Shown here piece after piece: positions 45,760 to 54,427 of a stretch of 64,000 bases of DNA (positions are counted from its first letter, which is position 1; every line of letters begins with the position of its first letter). This DNA is from Roseobacter sp. GTDB taxonomy: Bacteria > Pseudomonadota > Alphaproteobacteria > Rhodobacterales > Rhodobacteraceae. Below the pieces are notes generated by a model. It searched no databases. It was not told the DNA's origin and saw only the letters and a list, made by a program, of their open reading frames with translations. Where the stretch lies: positions 62,001 through 126,000 of the forward strand of contig JADFAE010000017.1 in the NCBI GenBank assembly GCA_015665415.1. Reading direction: 5' to 3'. The position numbers and the translations under genes are program-made.

Positions 45760-46431
45760 ATGAAATGGACCTTGCCCAATATCCTGACTCTGGTGCGCTT
45801 GATGGCGGCACCGGGTCTTGCCGTGATGTTTCTCTATTTTCCACGCCCGCTGGCGGATTGGTATGCCTTGATCCTGTTTGTTGGGGCCGCCATCACCGAT
45901 TGGTTTGATGGCTATCTGGCGCGGGCCTGGAAACAGGAAACCAAGATCGGCGCGATGCTGGACCCCATCGCCGACAAGGCCATGGTGGTGATCGCGCTGA
46001 TGATCCTTGTGGGCTATGCCGCCGAACACTGGACTCCCTGGCTGGTGCTGCCCGCCACGGTGATCCTGTTTCGCGAGGTCTTTGTCTCGGGCCTGCGCGA
46101 ATATCTGGGCGATACCGCCGGGACGCTGAAGGTCACCAATCTGGCCAAGTGGAAGACCACCGCCCAGATGGTGGCGATTGCGACACTGTTTTCCCAGGGC
46201 ATTTTTGAACATTTCCTGGTGATGTCTTCCTTTGGCATGGATGCACAGATCTATACCCAGATCATTGCCGGCGAGATGGAAGATCTCTTTGGCCTGCGTT
46301 GGAAAGAGGCGGGGATGATCTGGTCGGGCCGTATCGGGCTGTGGCTGTTGTGGATTGCCGCCGCCCTGACCCTGATTACCGGGGCCGACTACATGCGCAA
46401 GGCGCTACCGCATTTGAAGGAGCCCCGCTGA
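45760..46431 (+). CDS. pgsA: CDP-diacylglycerol-glycerol-3-phosphate 3-phosphatidyltransferase PgsA
   Basis: A 223-residue inner-membrane enzyme making phosphatidylglycerophosphate. The CDP-alcohol phosphotransferase motif is complete: DWFDGYLARAWKQETKIGAMLDPIADK (D-G-x2-A-R-x8-G-x3-D-x3-D, about 47-73). About six helices. Its stop shares one base with the moaD ATG. Confidence 0.95.
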   Translation: MKWTLPNILTLVRLMAAPGLAVMFLYFPRPLADWYALILFVGAAITDWFDGYLARAWKQETKIGAMLDPIADKAMVVIALMILVGYAAEHWTPWLVLPATVILFREVFVSGLREYLGDTAGTLKVTNLAKWKTTAQMVAIATLFSQGIFEHFLVMSSFGMDAQIYTQIIAGEMEDLFGLRWKEAGMIWSGRIGLWLLWIAAALTLITGADYMRKALPHLKEPR

Positions 46432-46676
46432 TGGATATCGTTTACTTTGCCTGGGTGCGCGAACGCATTGGCCTGCCGCGTGAGACGGTTGAGACAGAGG
46501 CCGTCACGGTTGCCGATCTGGTCACCGAACTGGTGGCCCGCGAGGAACGCTATGCCGCTGCCTTTGCCGATCTTTCAGCTCTGCGGGTTGCCCTGGACCA
46601 GGAGCTATCGGAGTTTGATGCGCCTCTGGCCGGCGTGCGAGAGGTGGCCTTTTTCCCACCAATGACGGGGGGCTGA
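46431..46676 (+). CDS. moaD: Molybdopterin synthase sulfur carrier subunit MoaD
   Basis: An 81-residue ubiquitin-like protein ending in the required Gly-Gly (PPMTGG), which carries the thiocarboxylate used to make molybdopterin. VREVAFFPPMTGG and VYFAWVRERIGLP are typical. It follows pgsA with TGATG overlap and precedes moaE by four bases. Confidence 0.93.
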   Translation: MDIVYFAWVRERIGLPRETVETEAVTVADLVTELVAREERYAAAFADLSALRVALDQELSEFDAPLAGVREVAFFPPMTGG

Positions 46677-46680
46677 AGCG

Positions 46681-47136
46681 ATGCAAGTGCGCGTTCAGCA
46701 AGAGCGCTTCGATCTGGGGGCCGAAAGCGAGGCCTTTGCCGCCGGTGCTGCCGCGGCCGCCGGGGCCGGGGGTATCGTGACCTTCACCGGTGTGGTGCGC
46801 GACGCGGAGGGGGGCGGGTTGGCGGCGATGGAGATCGAGCATTACCCGGCGATGACCCAGAAGGCGCTAGAACAGATTGCCTCGGAGGCGATGCAGCGCT
46901 GGAGTTTGGCGGATGCTCTTGTGATTCACCGCTACGGGCGGCTGGTGCCCGGTGAAAAGATCATGATGGTGGCCGCGGCCGCGCGTCATCGCAAGGATGC
47001 TTTTGAAGCGGCGGAATTCCTGATGGACTATCTGAAGTCGCGCGCGCCCTTCTGGAAGAAAGAGATTCTGCACTCGGGTGCTGCCGGTTGGGTGCAGGCC
47101 AAAACCTCGGATGAGGACGCGTTGGAGCGTTGGTAA
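46681..47136 (+). CDS. moaE: Molybdopterin synthase catalytic subunit MoaE
   Basis: A 151-residue MoaE: GGIVTFTGVVRD (about 31-42), the MEIEHYPAMTQKALE segment, IHRYGRLVPGEKIMMVAAAARHRKDAFEAAEFLMDYLKSRAPFWKKE containing the catalytic Lys. With MoaD it inserts both dithiolene sulfurs into precursor Z. moaB lies at the right edge of the window. Confidence 0.95.
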   Translation: MQVRVQQERFDLGAESEAFAAGAAAAAGAGGIVTFTGVVRDAEGGGLAAMEIEHYPAMTQKALEQIASEAMQRWSLADALVIHRYGRLVPGEKIMMVAAAARHRKDAFEAAEFLMDYLKSRAPFWKKEILHSGAAGWVQAKTSDEDALERW

Positions 47137-47198
47137 CCTGTCCTTTGGCGCTTGGTGTTGAGACCATCTGATCAAGCCAATCCAGAGGCCAAAGACGG

Positions 47199-47278
47199 CG
47201 CTCTCCCGCCTGCTTTGGCAACATTCAAAGAATGTGCCTGCACAGTTGGGCCGGGCTCTGCCCTGCGGGCCGAGCCTT
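47199..47278. repeat. Possible third composite palindromic element (diverged)
   Basis: CGCTCTCCCGCC, hairpin ACATTC-AAA-GAATGT (47221-47235) and a GC-rich dyad (GGCTC...GAGCC) occur in the order seen at 16551 and 34961. Sequence identity is lower, so membership is tentative. It directly adjoins the ATATCCCGGGG-type repeats. Confidence 0.4.
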
Positions 47279-47280
47279 CT

Positions 47281-47339
47281 GGGGGCTTTGCCCCCTCGCG
47301 CAGGTGCGCTCACCCCAGGATATTTCTAGCCAAATGAAG
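47281..47339 (-). repeat. Dispersed ATATCCCGGGG repeat, copy B (inverted)
   Basis: On the minus strand it reads CTTCATTTGGCTAGAAATAT, then CCTGGGG, ending in GGGGGCAAAGCCCCC. It matches copy A at 25477-25535. With copy C 34 bp away in opposite orientation it makes an inverted pair. Confidence 0.7.
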
Positions 47340-47372
47340 CCAGGACCCAGGTTGCCCAGGTTCGGATCTCTT

Positions 47373-47430
47373 CTTCAGTTGGCCCCAAATATCCCGGGGG
47401 GACGCCGAAGGCGGCTGGGGGCAGAGCCCC
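47373..47430 (+). repeat. Dispersed ATATCCCGGGG repeat, copy C
   Basis: Reads CTTCAGTTGGCCCCAAATAT, CCCGGGGGG, GC-rich middle, then GGGGGCAGAGCCCC. It faces copy B. The pair lies between the convergent moaE and coiled-coil genes, where it may serve as a bidirectional terminator. Confidence 0.7.
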
Positions 47431-47451
47431 TTGCGGCGTAGCCGGTCTAGG

Positions 47452-47769
47452 TCAGTCCTGCTGCAGATAACTGCGCAGCTCTTCCGTTTCCCGCCGCGCA
47501 TCGCGCAGTCCATCCATGGCAGCCCGCAGTTCGGCTTCGGTCTGTGTCAGCTGATTGGTCAGCTCCGCCTCGCGTTGCTGCAGATAGGTGATCGCCTGAT
47601 CGCGGGTCTCTTCGGCCTCGTGCAGCTCCTGGCTCATCCGGTCGAGATCGGCCACATCGCTTTGGCGGACCTGGGTAAAACGATGCACCAACCAATTGGC
47701 AAACCAGCCCAGGGCAAAGGCCGCAAACAGGATGATGGCAGTGGTGAGGATGAACTCTGTTCTGTTCAT
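47452..47769 (-). CDS. Membrane-anchored coiled-coil protein
   Basis: A 105-residue protein with one N-terminal helix (about 6-28) and a long charged coiled coil (about 35-103, rich in Glu, Arg, Gln heptads). Its start overlaps the stop of the OmpA-type gene by 4 bp, so the two are translated together. No named family recognised; a structural partner of the OmpA-type protein is a reasonable guess. Confidence 0.75.
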   Translation of the reverse strand: MNRTEFILTTAIILFAAFALGWFANWLVHRFTQVRQSDVADLDRMSQELHEAEETRDQAITYLQQREAELTNQLTQTEAELRAAMDGLRDARRETEELRSYLQQD

Positions 47770-49682
47770 TGTCCGGAAGTCTCCTGTTCGGTGGTGCTGC
47801 TGGCATCATCTGTGACCCCTGATGCAGGCGCGGCGGCGGCGTCAAGGGTGGTTTCTCCTTCGACGCTGGTTTCGGGCAGGATCAGACGGAATTCGATCCG
47901 CCGATTGGCTTCGCGCCCCGCCTCACTGTCATTGGAGGCGATGGGCGCGCTTTCGCCATAACCGGTGGCGATGAAAGCCGCGGTGCGAATGCGCCGGGCC
48001 CGCAGCTCGTTGAGGATTGACTGGGCCCGGGACTGGCTCAGTGTTTGGTTCATCCCCTCCCGTCCCTGGCTGTCGGTATGGCCCTGGATTTCCAGCCGCA
48101 CCGGGCCACAGCGCTCGAGAATGCCTGCAATCTGATCAAGCACGATGCTACTGCCTGCCGCAACGGTGGCAGAGCCGGGCTCAAAGCTGATCTTGCCGCT
48201 GTCGCGCTGCACCGCCGAGAGCTGTGTTGCGCAGAGTTCTGCGGTCAGGGGCTGATCCTTGGGCTCTGGCGGCTTTTCATAGGTGATGGCAAGCTCATAG
48301 CTTTCGGCCTCTCCCAGTTTGGCAGAGAGAAATCCGGAGACCTCGGCCAAGGTGTCTTCGCGATGGCTCATGCCGCGCAGCTGCAGATTGTCGGGGGTGA
48401 CAGCAAGGGCACCGCGTTCGAGGTGGGACAGCGCCTCCAGCCCGGCCAGAACCCGTACTGGCCAGTCGGCGGGCAGATCTCCCACCACCCGGGTGGCGGT
48501 GTGAACCTGGTCAGAGCCAAAACGCGCCTTGGCATAGCTGCTGCTGATATCCCGCGAGATATCGCTGTCGATGCGTCCGCGCAGTTGCACCTGACCTTCG
48601 GGGGAAAGCGTGGCGGTAAAGAGTGGCGTGCCGCCGGCCTCTTCGCTGGCGGGGCTGGGCAACACCGCATGCAGGGCAAAGACTTCGGGCAGGGCGTTTT
48701 CCAACTCGCCCACCACCTTGTCGAACAGGGCCGGATCGGAGCCTTCGGCGGCGACCAGCGTAATATCGGCATTGGCAATGGTGACAGTGCCCTGACCAAG
48801 TGCGGCCAGACTGGCAATGCTCAGCCCGCTGGCACGGGCCCATTTGGGTGAAGGCACGCCCATGCCGATGATGCAATCGGCGCGCCCCTGTAATCCGGCC
48901 GCGCGGGCGGCGCTGAGGATGGCATCCCGGCTTTCGGGGCTCTCGGCAGAGCAGGCATCAAAGCGCGGCCCCTCCGCGTCAATCAGGAAACGCAGGGTGA
49001 AGGGGGTGATCACCGGGCGGGCCGCGGTGATATCCAGCACCAGATGCAATTCCGGCGGTGCCATGCGGGTTAGCCGCTCCTGCAACAGCTCCTTTTCGGC
49101 TGCCGACACCGCCATGGTGGTGATCTTGATGGTTTCGGCATCCACTGAAATCTTGGCCCGAGGCAGCAGCTCCAGCGCCGAGGTGGCATAGCGCAGCGCT
49201 GCATCCCAGCCCTTTGGGGCCGGATAGGCGGCGGTTTCCAACAGGTCAGCCACCTGGCCAGAGGCGCCCAGGCCGGTCAGTTGTCGCAACAGATCCGCGC
49301 GGGACGAGGCCGCCGGGATCAAGCCAATGATCGATATGCCACTGTGGTTGCGCAGGATCTCTGCCGAAAACCGCGGGGGAGCGATGCCTTTGGACGGGGT
49401 CACCGACATATCGTCAATCACTCGGGTGGCATCGACGATCGTTCCTGCCAGAGAAATCACCGAGAACCGGCTGGCCTCGTCCGGGGCGGTGCCCTGCAGC
49501 AGAACCCGCAGCCCGTCGGCAGTGACCTCGGCCCAGCCCATGTTGCCTTCGTCCAGCGCGCGCCGCAGTGCAGTCTCGCTGTTGCGCTCGACGGCGCTCA
49601 CCGCAAAGCTGGCAGCAATCAGGCTGACGCCGCCAGCGACAGCGAAGGTCAGGATTGGGATCAGAAGCGATGACAGGCGCAT
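47766..49682 (-). CDS. OmpA-family protein with BON-like repeats
   Basis: A 638-residue envelope protein. An N-terminal hydrophobic segment (about 5-30) is followed by a long region with BON-like alpha/beta repeats (for example GWAEVTADGLRVLLQGTAPD near 49-68). The peptidoglycan-binding OmpA-like domain is near 510-610 (LEIQGHTDSQGREGMNQTLSQSRA, YGESAPIASN, NRRIEFRL). The C-terminal tail is Thr/Ser/Glu-rich. It likely tethers the inner membrane to the cell wall. The ATG at MRLSSLLIPILTF is used. Confidence 0.85.
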   Translation of the reverse strand: MRLSSLLIPILTFAVAGGVSLIAASFAVSAVERNSETALRRALDEGNMGWAEVTADGLRVLLQGTAPDEASRFSVISLAGTIVDATRVIDDMSVTPSKGIAPPRFSAEILRNHSGISIIGLIPAASSRADLLRQLTGLGASGQVADLLETAAYPAPKGWDAALRYATSALELLPRAKISVDAETIKITTMAVSAAEKELLQERLTRMAPPELHLVLDITAARPVITPFTLRFLIDAEGPRFDACSAESPESRDAILSAARAAGLQGRADCIIGMGVPSPKWARASGLSIASLAALGQGTVTIANADITLVAAEGSDPALFDKVVGELENALPEVFALHAVLPSPASEEAGGTPLFTATLSPEGQVQLRGRIDSDISRDISSSYAKARFGSDQVHTATRVVGDLPADWPVRVLAGLEALSHLERGALAVTPDNLQLRGMSHREDTLAEVSGFLSAKLGEAESYELAITYEKPPEPKDQPLTAELCATQLSAVQRDSGKISFEPGSATVAAGSSIVLDQIAGILERCGPVRLEIQGHTDSQGREGMNQTLSQSRAQSILNELRARRIRTAAFIATGYGESAPIASNDSEAGREANRRIEFRLILPETSVEGETTLDAAAAPASGVTDDASSTTEQETSGQ

Positions 49683-49742
49683 AAAGAGACTATTCCCCGG
49701 GATAATTGGGCCTTGTTTATAGGGGCAAGGGCTGTGGTTCAA

Positions 49743-50705
49743 TCATGTGAACATGGCGATGACAAAGAAAATAAGCGGAATCAAGCCGGTATCTCGATTG
49801 AGCCGAAACAGCTGCAACAGACGCGGGTTGTTCTCGGCGTCAAAACTCCGCAATTGCCAGGTCATATGCCAGCCCATGGCCCAGGGGCCAACCAGGGCCA
49901 GGCCCAGTGCCCAGTAATCATTGTCGAGATCCAGGGCCAGAATGATTGCCAGTGCCATCAGGCTGACGGTGCCGACGATAAAGCGACGCAGCCAGGCCGG
50001 GGTGTTGTCGCCAAACAGCCGGGCGGTGGATTTGACCCCGATCAGCGCATCATCTTCGGTGTCCTGGTGGGCATAGATGGTGTCGTAAAACAGCGTCCAG
50101 GAAATGCCTGCGAAATACAGAAACACTGCGGGCCAATGCAGCGCACCGGTATGGGCGGTCCAGGCCCAGAGTGCGCCCCAGTTGAAGGCCAGCCCCAAAA
50201 ACACCTGCGGCCACCAGGTAAAGCGCTTGGCAAAGGGGTAGATCGCCACAGGCAGCAGCGCCAGAATGCCCATCGCAATGGCCATGGCATTGAAGGTTAG
50301 AAGGATGCTAAAGGAAATCAGCGCCTGCAGCACCATCCAGACCGCCGCGCCGCGCACAGTCACCTGACCCGAGGGGATGGGGCGCGACCGGGTGCGCTCG
50401 ACAGCGCCGTCAAAATTGCGATCAGTGATGTCATTCCAGGTGCAGCCCGCGCCGCGCATCAGCCAGGCCCCTAGCGCGCAGGCCACGGCAATCCACAGAT
50501 CCTGCCAGCCCAGATTGCCATCCCAGAGTACCGCCAGGGCCAGCCCCCACCAGCAGGGGATCAAGAGCAGCCAGGTGCCGATGGGCCGATCCGCGCGGCT
50601 GAGCCGCAGATAGGGGCGGCTCCACTCTGGTGCATATCGATCAACCCAGTTGTCTTTGACCGCATCTGCGACCTGACCATCTGGTTTTGGCGCGTCACCT
50701 TGCAT
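49743..50705 (-). CDS. ubiA: 4-hydroxybenzoate polyprenyltransferase UbiA
   Basis: A 320-residue integral-membrane prenyltransferase of ubiquinone synthesis. Two Asp-rich motifs bind prenyl diphosphate via Mg: NDITDRNFDGAVERTRSRP (about 91-109) and DTIYAHQDTEDDALIGVKST. About eight helices. It starts only 12 bp from the divergent rsmE start codon. It shares its substrate 4-hydroxybenzoate with PobA, encoded 16 kb to the left. Confidence 0.94.
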   Translation of the reverse strand: MQGDAPKPDGQVADAVKDNWVDRYAPEWSRPYLRLSRADRPIGTWLLLIPCWWGLALAVLWDGNLGWQDLWIAVACALGAWLMRGAGCTWNDITDRNFDGAVERTRSRPIPSGQVTVRGAAVWMVLQALISFSILLTFNAMAIAMGILALLPVAIYPFAKRFTWWPQVFLGLAFNWGALWAWTAHTGALHWPAVFLYFAGISWTLFYDTIYAHQDTEDDALIGVKSTARLFGDNTPAWLRRFIVGTVSLMALAIILALDLDNDYWALGLALVGPWAMGWHMTWQLRSFDAENNPRLLQLFRLNRDTGLIPLIFFVIAMFT

Positions 50706-50717
50706 ATGTAGGGCCTC

Positions 50718-51464
50718 ATGAGTGCAAAAATCAGACTGTATGTAGAGCACCCCTTGGGTGCAGGGCAATCCATTCCTCTGGAGAAGGATCAGGCGCATTA
50801 CCTGTTCGGGGTGATGCGGCAGCCACTGGGCGGCCATGTGGCGCTGTTCAACGGCACCGATGGTGAATGGCAGGCCGAGATCACCGAGGCCGGCAAGCGC
50901 GGCGGCACGCTGACCTGTGTCGCCCAGAGCAAGCCCTTGCAAATGCCACCGGATCTGTGGCTGATCTTTGCCCCGATCAAAAAGGCGCGCACCGATTTCA
51001 TCGTCGAAAAAGCCGCCGAAATGGGCGCGGCGCGCATCCTGCCGGTGGGCACCGAATATACCAATTCCGAACGGATCAGACAGGACCGGCTGCAGGCCCA
51101 TGCCGTCGAGGCCGCAGAGCAATGCGGCGGCACCTATGTGCCTGAGGTCTGTGATTTGCAAAAACTCTCGCGCCTGCTGGATCACTGGCCCGTCGAGCGT
51201 CAGTTGATGTTCTGCGACGAGGGTGAGGTGGGCCAGCGGCGGTTCTTGGATGCGGCGCAGGAGGGAGGCGCGAAGCAAGGGGCAACAGCCACGCCCTGGG
51301 CCATCCTCATCGGCCCCGAGGGGGGATTCTCCGACAAGGAGCGCAAACGCTTGCACGCGATGCAGCAGGCCCATGTGGTCAGCCTTGGCCCGCGAATCCT
51401 GCGCGCCGATACGGCTGCCGTGGCCGCCCTGACCCTGTGGCAGCAGCGACTTGGGGATTGGTGA
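50718..51464 (+). CDS. rsmE: 16S rRNA m3U1498 methyltransferase RsmE
   Basis: A 248-residue SPOUT methyltransferase. The C-terminal knot has LIGPEGGFSDKE and SLGPRILRADTAAVAAL, both hallmark motifs; the N-terminal PUA-like domain starts IRLYVEHPLGAGQ. RsmE methylates U1498 of 16S rRNA. AGGG precedes the ATG. Its stop overlaps the next gene (TGATG). Confidence 0.94.
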   Translation: MSAKIRLYVEHPLGAGQSIPLEKDQAHYLFGVMRQPLGGHVALFNGTDGEWQAEITEAGKRGGTLTCVAQSKPLQMPPDLWLIFAPIKKARTDFIVEKAAEMGAARILPVGTEYTNSERIRQDRLQAHAVEAAEQCGGTYVPEVCDLQKLSRLLDHWPVERQLMFCDEGEVGQRRFLDAAQEGGAKQGATATPWAILIGPEGGFSDKERKRLHAMQQAHVVSLGPRILRADTAAVAALTLWQQRLGDW

Positions 51465-52351
51465 TGCTGCGCCGCGCCACCCAAGCAGATTTGCCTGCGA
51501 TAGAGACCTTCCTGGCGCCGCGGGGCGCGACGTCGATGTTCCTGTCCGGCAATTTGCGCGACTATGGCCTTGGCGCGGACCAGGTGCAGGACCATCCCAA
51601 GAGCATGACGCTGTGGTTCAGTGAATGCGCGGGGGTGGTTGCAAATGTTTTTGGTTTTGCCAAGGCCGGGTATTTTGTCTTTGAAGCGCCAAGCTTTGAT
51701 CCGGATATGGCTTTTGATCTGCGTCAGGTCTTGTCGGGGCGCATTCTGCGCGGCCTCAATGGTGCGGCTGAGCAGGTCGATGTTGTTGTCACGGCTTTGG
51801 CCCTGCAGACAGAGGCGGCCGTCCTGGATGAGGTTGAGCCACATTACCGACTGTCCTTGGCAGATCTTGAGGTCCCGGTGGGGCGCAGCGCTTTGCGCCC
51901 GGCCCATTCCGGCGATCTGGATCTGTTGACCGATTGGCGCATGGCCTCGGAGGTCGAGATCCTGGGTGGCAGCGACAATCCCGAAAACCGGGCCTATGCG
52001 CGTGCCAGCCTGCAGGAGTTGTTGGCGGCCGATCGTCTGCGTCTGCTGGAGGAGGAGGGGAGGCCCGTGGCGATGACCAATTTCAATGCAGCCCTGCCGG
52101 AAATTGTTCAGGTGGGCGGTGTCTATACGCCGCCGGATCTGCGCGGGCTGGGCCATGCCCGCCGCGCTGTGGCGCTGCATCTGGATGAGGCGCGCAAGAG
52201 CGGGGTGAAAGAGGCGATCCTCTTTGCCGCCAATCCTGCTGCCGCCCGCGCTTATGAAGCCATTGGCTTTGTGCAAATTGGCGGCTATCGCATTGTAAAT
52301 TTTGATCCAGGCATCACATTGGGAGAAACCCAACTGGGAGAGCTGTCATGA
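51464..52351 (+). CDS. GNAT-family acetyltransferase, two-domain
   Basis: A 295-residue protein with a diverged N-terminal half and a C-terminal GNAT domain: VQVGGVYTPPDLRGLGHARRAVALHLDEA (about 213-241, acetyl-CoA loop) and FAANPAAARAYEAIGFVQIG. It begins inside the rsmE stop codon, so it is co-translated. Substrate unknown. Confidence 0.82.
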   Translation: MLRRATQADLPAIETFLAPRGATSMFLSGNLRDYGLGADQVQDHPKSMTLWFSECAGVVANVFGFAKAGYFVFEAPSFDPDMAFDLRQVLSGRILRGLNGAAEQVDVVVTALALQTEAAVLDEVEPHYRLSLADLEVPVGRSALRPAHSGDLDLLTDWRMASEVEILGGSDNPENRAYARASLQELLAADRLRLLEEEGRPVAMTNFNAALPEIVQVGGVYTPPDLRGLGHARRAVALHLDEARKSGVKEAILFAANPAAARAYEAIGFVQIGGYRIVNFDPGITLGETQLGELS

Positions 52352-52875
52352 GTTTCATTCGTCCCGAGGCCCGTGTCGCCATTTGGCGCTGGCGCGAGTT
52401 GATCGTTGCGGCGCTGATGCTGTTGGTGGGGCTGAAATGGGCCTTCACCTCCTTTGGGGTGACGGCGGCCACTGGCTGGGCGCTGATTGTCATCGGGCTG
52501 GTCATTGCCGTCATCGGTGCCCAGAGGCTGCGCTTTCGTCTTGGCGCCGGTGGTCCCGGCGTGGTGCAGGTGGACGAGGGGCAGATTGCCTATTTTGGGC
52601 CGCTGACCGGTGGCGCGGTGGCAGCCTCTGAGCTGCTGCGCCTGCGCCTGGATCATACGGCCAAACCGCCCCACTGGGTGTTGGAGCAGGAGGGGCAGGC
52701 CCCTCTGGCGATTCCGGTCAATGCCGAAGGCCATGAGGCGCTGTTTGATGTCTTTGCCGCACTGCCGGGCCTCAGGACCGAACGCATGCTGGCGGAGCTG
52801 CGCCGTCAGGGCCCTCACCAGGTCGTGATCTGGGAGCGCAGCTCCAGTCGTCCGCCGCAGCACAGGCTGCATTGA
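52348..52875 (+). CDS. Two-helix membrane protein, unassigned
   Basis: A 175-residue protein with two adjacent membrane helices (about 16-57) followed by a soluble C-terminal domain of beta-strand character (VVQVDEGQIAYFGPLTGG, ending VVIWERSSSRPP). Overlaps the upstream GNAT gene by 4 bp; gshA starts 66 bp downstream. Function unknown. The layout resembles small PH-like membrane proteins. Confidence 0.75.
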   Translation: MSFIRPEARVAIWRWRELIVAALMLLVGLKWAFTSFGVTAATGWALIVIGLVIAVIGAQRLRFRLGAGGPGVVQVDEGQIAYFGPLTGGAVAASELLRLRLDHTAKPPHWVLEQEGQAPLAIPVNAEGHEALFDVFAALPGLRTERMLAELRRQGPHQVVIWERSSSRPPQHRLH

Positions 52876-52941
52876 CACTGGTGGCGATTCCGCTCACCAC
52901 TGACTGCTGAATATAGAAACCTACAGGACGGAGTGCCCGGC

Positions 52942-54312
52942 ATGTCCATTCCCCAGTCCGGCGGCGGACCCATTGAACGCCACGAAGATCTGGCCGAGTA
53001 TCTGGCCAGCGGCTGCAAGCCACGCGATGCCTGGCGCATCGGCACCGAGCACGAAAAGTTCGGCTATTGCAAAGACACGCTCAAGCCGCTGCCCTTTGAC
53101 GGCGAGCGCTCGATTGTGGCGGTGCTGCAGGGGCTGCGCGATACCTATGGCTGGTCGCCGGTTACCGAAGGCGGCAACCTGATCGGGCTGGAAAAAGACG
53201 GCGCCAATGTGAGTCTGGAACCGGGCGGCGCGCTGGAGCTGTCAGGGGCGCCGCTGGAGACCATCCACGAGACCTGCGATGAGGTGAACAACCACCTGCG
53301 CGAGGTCAAGGATATCTCTGACAAGATTGGCGTGGGCTTTATCGGCTTGGGGGCTGCCCCGATCTGGTCGCATGACGAAATGCCGCTTATGCCCAAGGGC
53401 CGCTATCGTCTGATGAATGACTACATGGCACAGGTGGGCACCATGGGGCGCGACATGATGCGCCGCACCACCACGGTGCAGGTCAATATCGATTTTGGCT
53501 CTGAGGCTGACATGGTGCAGAAACTGCGCGTGGCACTGGCGTTGCAGCCGGTGGCGACGGCACTGTTTGCCAATTCGCCCTTCTTTGACGGCAAACCCAA
53601 TGGCCACAAGTCCTGGCGCAGCAAAATCTGGCGGCATCTGGATGACAGCCGCACTGGCATGTTGCCCTTTGTCTTTGACGAGGGCTTTGGTTTTGAAGCC
53701 TATGTGCAATATGCGCTCGATGTGCCGATGTATTTTGTCTATCGCGACGGCGAATATATCAATGCGCTGGGCATGTCTTTCCGCGACTTCCTGCAGGGCA
53801 AACTACCGGCCCTGCCGGGTGAGACGCCAACCATGTCGGATTGGGCAGACCATCTGACCACCGCTTTTCCAGAGGCGCGGATCAAGAAATACATGGAGAT
53901 GCGCGGTGCCGATGGCGGTCCCTGGCGTCGTCTTTGTGCCTTGCCCGCGTTCTGGGTCGGGCTGAGCTATGATCAATCAGCACTGGATGCGGCCTGGGAT
54001 CTGGTCAAGGGGTGGGACGCCGAGACCCGCGAGGGGCTGCGGGTTGCCGCCTCACGCGAGGGGCTGCAGGCTGAGGTGAATGGCATCAAGATGCATGATC
54101 TGGCGCGCGAAGTGGTTGCGATCTCTGAAAGCGGTTTGAAGAACCGCGCCCGCCCCGGTGCAGGTGGCTTGGTGCCGGATGAGACCCATTTCCTGAATGC
54201 GCTGAAAGACAGTCTCGACAGCGGAAAGGTGCCTGCGGATGAGCTGCTGGAGCGCTATCATGGCGATTGGAATGGGGATCTGAGCCGGATCTATGCCGAT
54301 TACAGCTACTGA
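52942..54312 (+). CDS. gshA: Glutamate-cysteine ligase GshA
   Basis: A 456-residue plant/alphaproteobacterial-type glutamate-cysteine ligase, first enzyme of glutathione synthesis. Seen: RIGTEHEKFGY near 31-41, GGNLIGLEKDGANVSLEPGGALELSGAPL, MMRRTTTVQVNIDF and RSKIWRHLDDSRTGMLPF. GGACGGAG precedes the ATG; a GTG three codons earlier is possible. A strong terminator follows. Confidence 0.94.
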   Translation: MSIPQSGGGPIERHEDLAEYLASGCKPRDAWRIGTEHEKFGYCKDTLKPLPFDGERSIVAVLQGLRDTYGWSPVTEGGNLIGLEKDGANVSLEPGGALELSGAPLETIHETCDEVNNHLREVKDISDKIGVGFIGLGAAPIWSHDEMPLMPKGRYRLMNDYMAQVGTMGRDMMRRTTTVQVNIDFGSEADMVQKLRVALALQPVATALFANSPFFDGKPNGHKSWRSKIWRHLDDSRTGMLPFVFDEGFGFEAYVQYALDVPMYFVYRDGEYINALGMSFRDFLQGKLPALPGETPTMSDWADHLTTAFPEARIKKYMEMRGADGGPWRRLCALPAFWVGLSYDQSALDAAWDLVKGWDAETREGLRVAASREGLQAEVNGIKMHDLAREVVAISESGLKNRARPGAGGLVPDETHFLNALKDSLDSGKVPADELLERYHGDWNGDLSRIYADYSY

Positions 54313-54332
54313 AGATCCTCAAATGAAATGAC

Positions 54333-54368
54333 AAAAAGGGGGGCGCCGCTGAGGGGCCCCTTTTTCTT
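54333..54368 (+). terminator. Rho-independent terminator after gshA
   Basis: AAAAAGGGG (54333-54341) and CCCCTTTTT (54357-54365) form a 9-bp stem around a GC-rich loop, with a T tract included in the stem and CTT beyond. Near-symmetric A/T tracts let it work for both strands; the desaturase gene converges from the right. Confidence 0.8.
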
Positions 54369-54427
54369 GCCCTGCTGCGCCAGCGGCGCCTGCGGATGTG
54401 GTGCAACTGGCGAGGCCCCCTAGGGGC

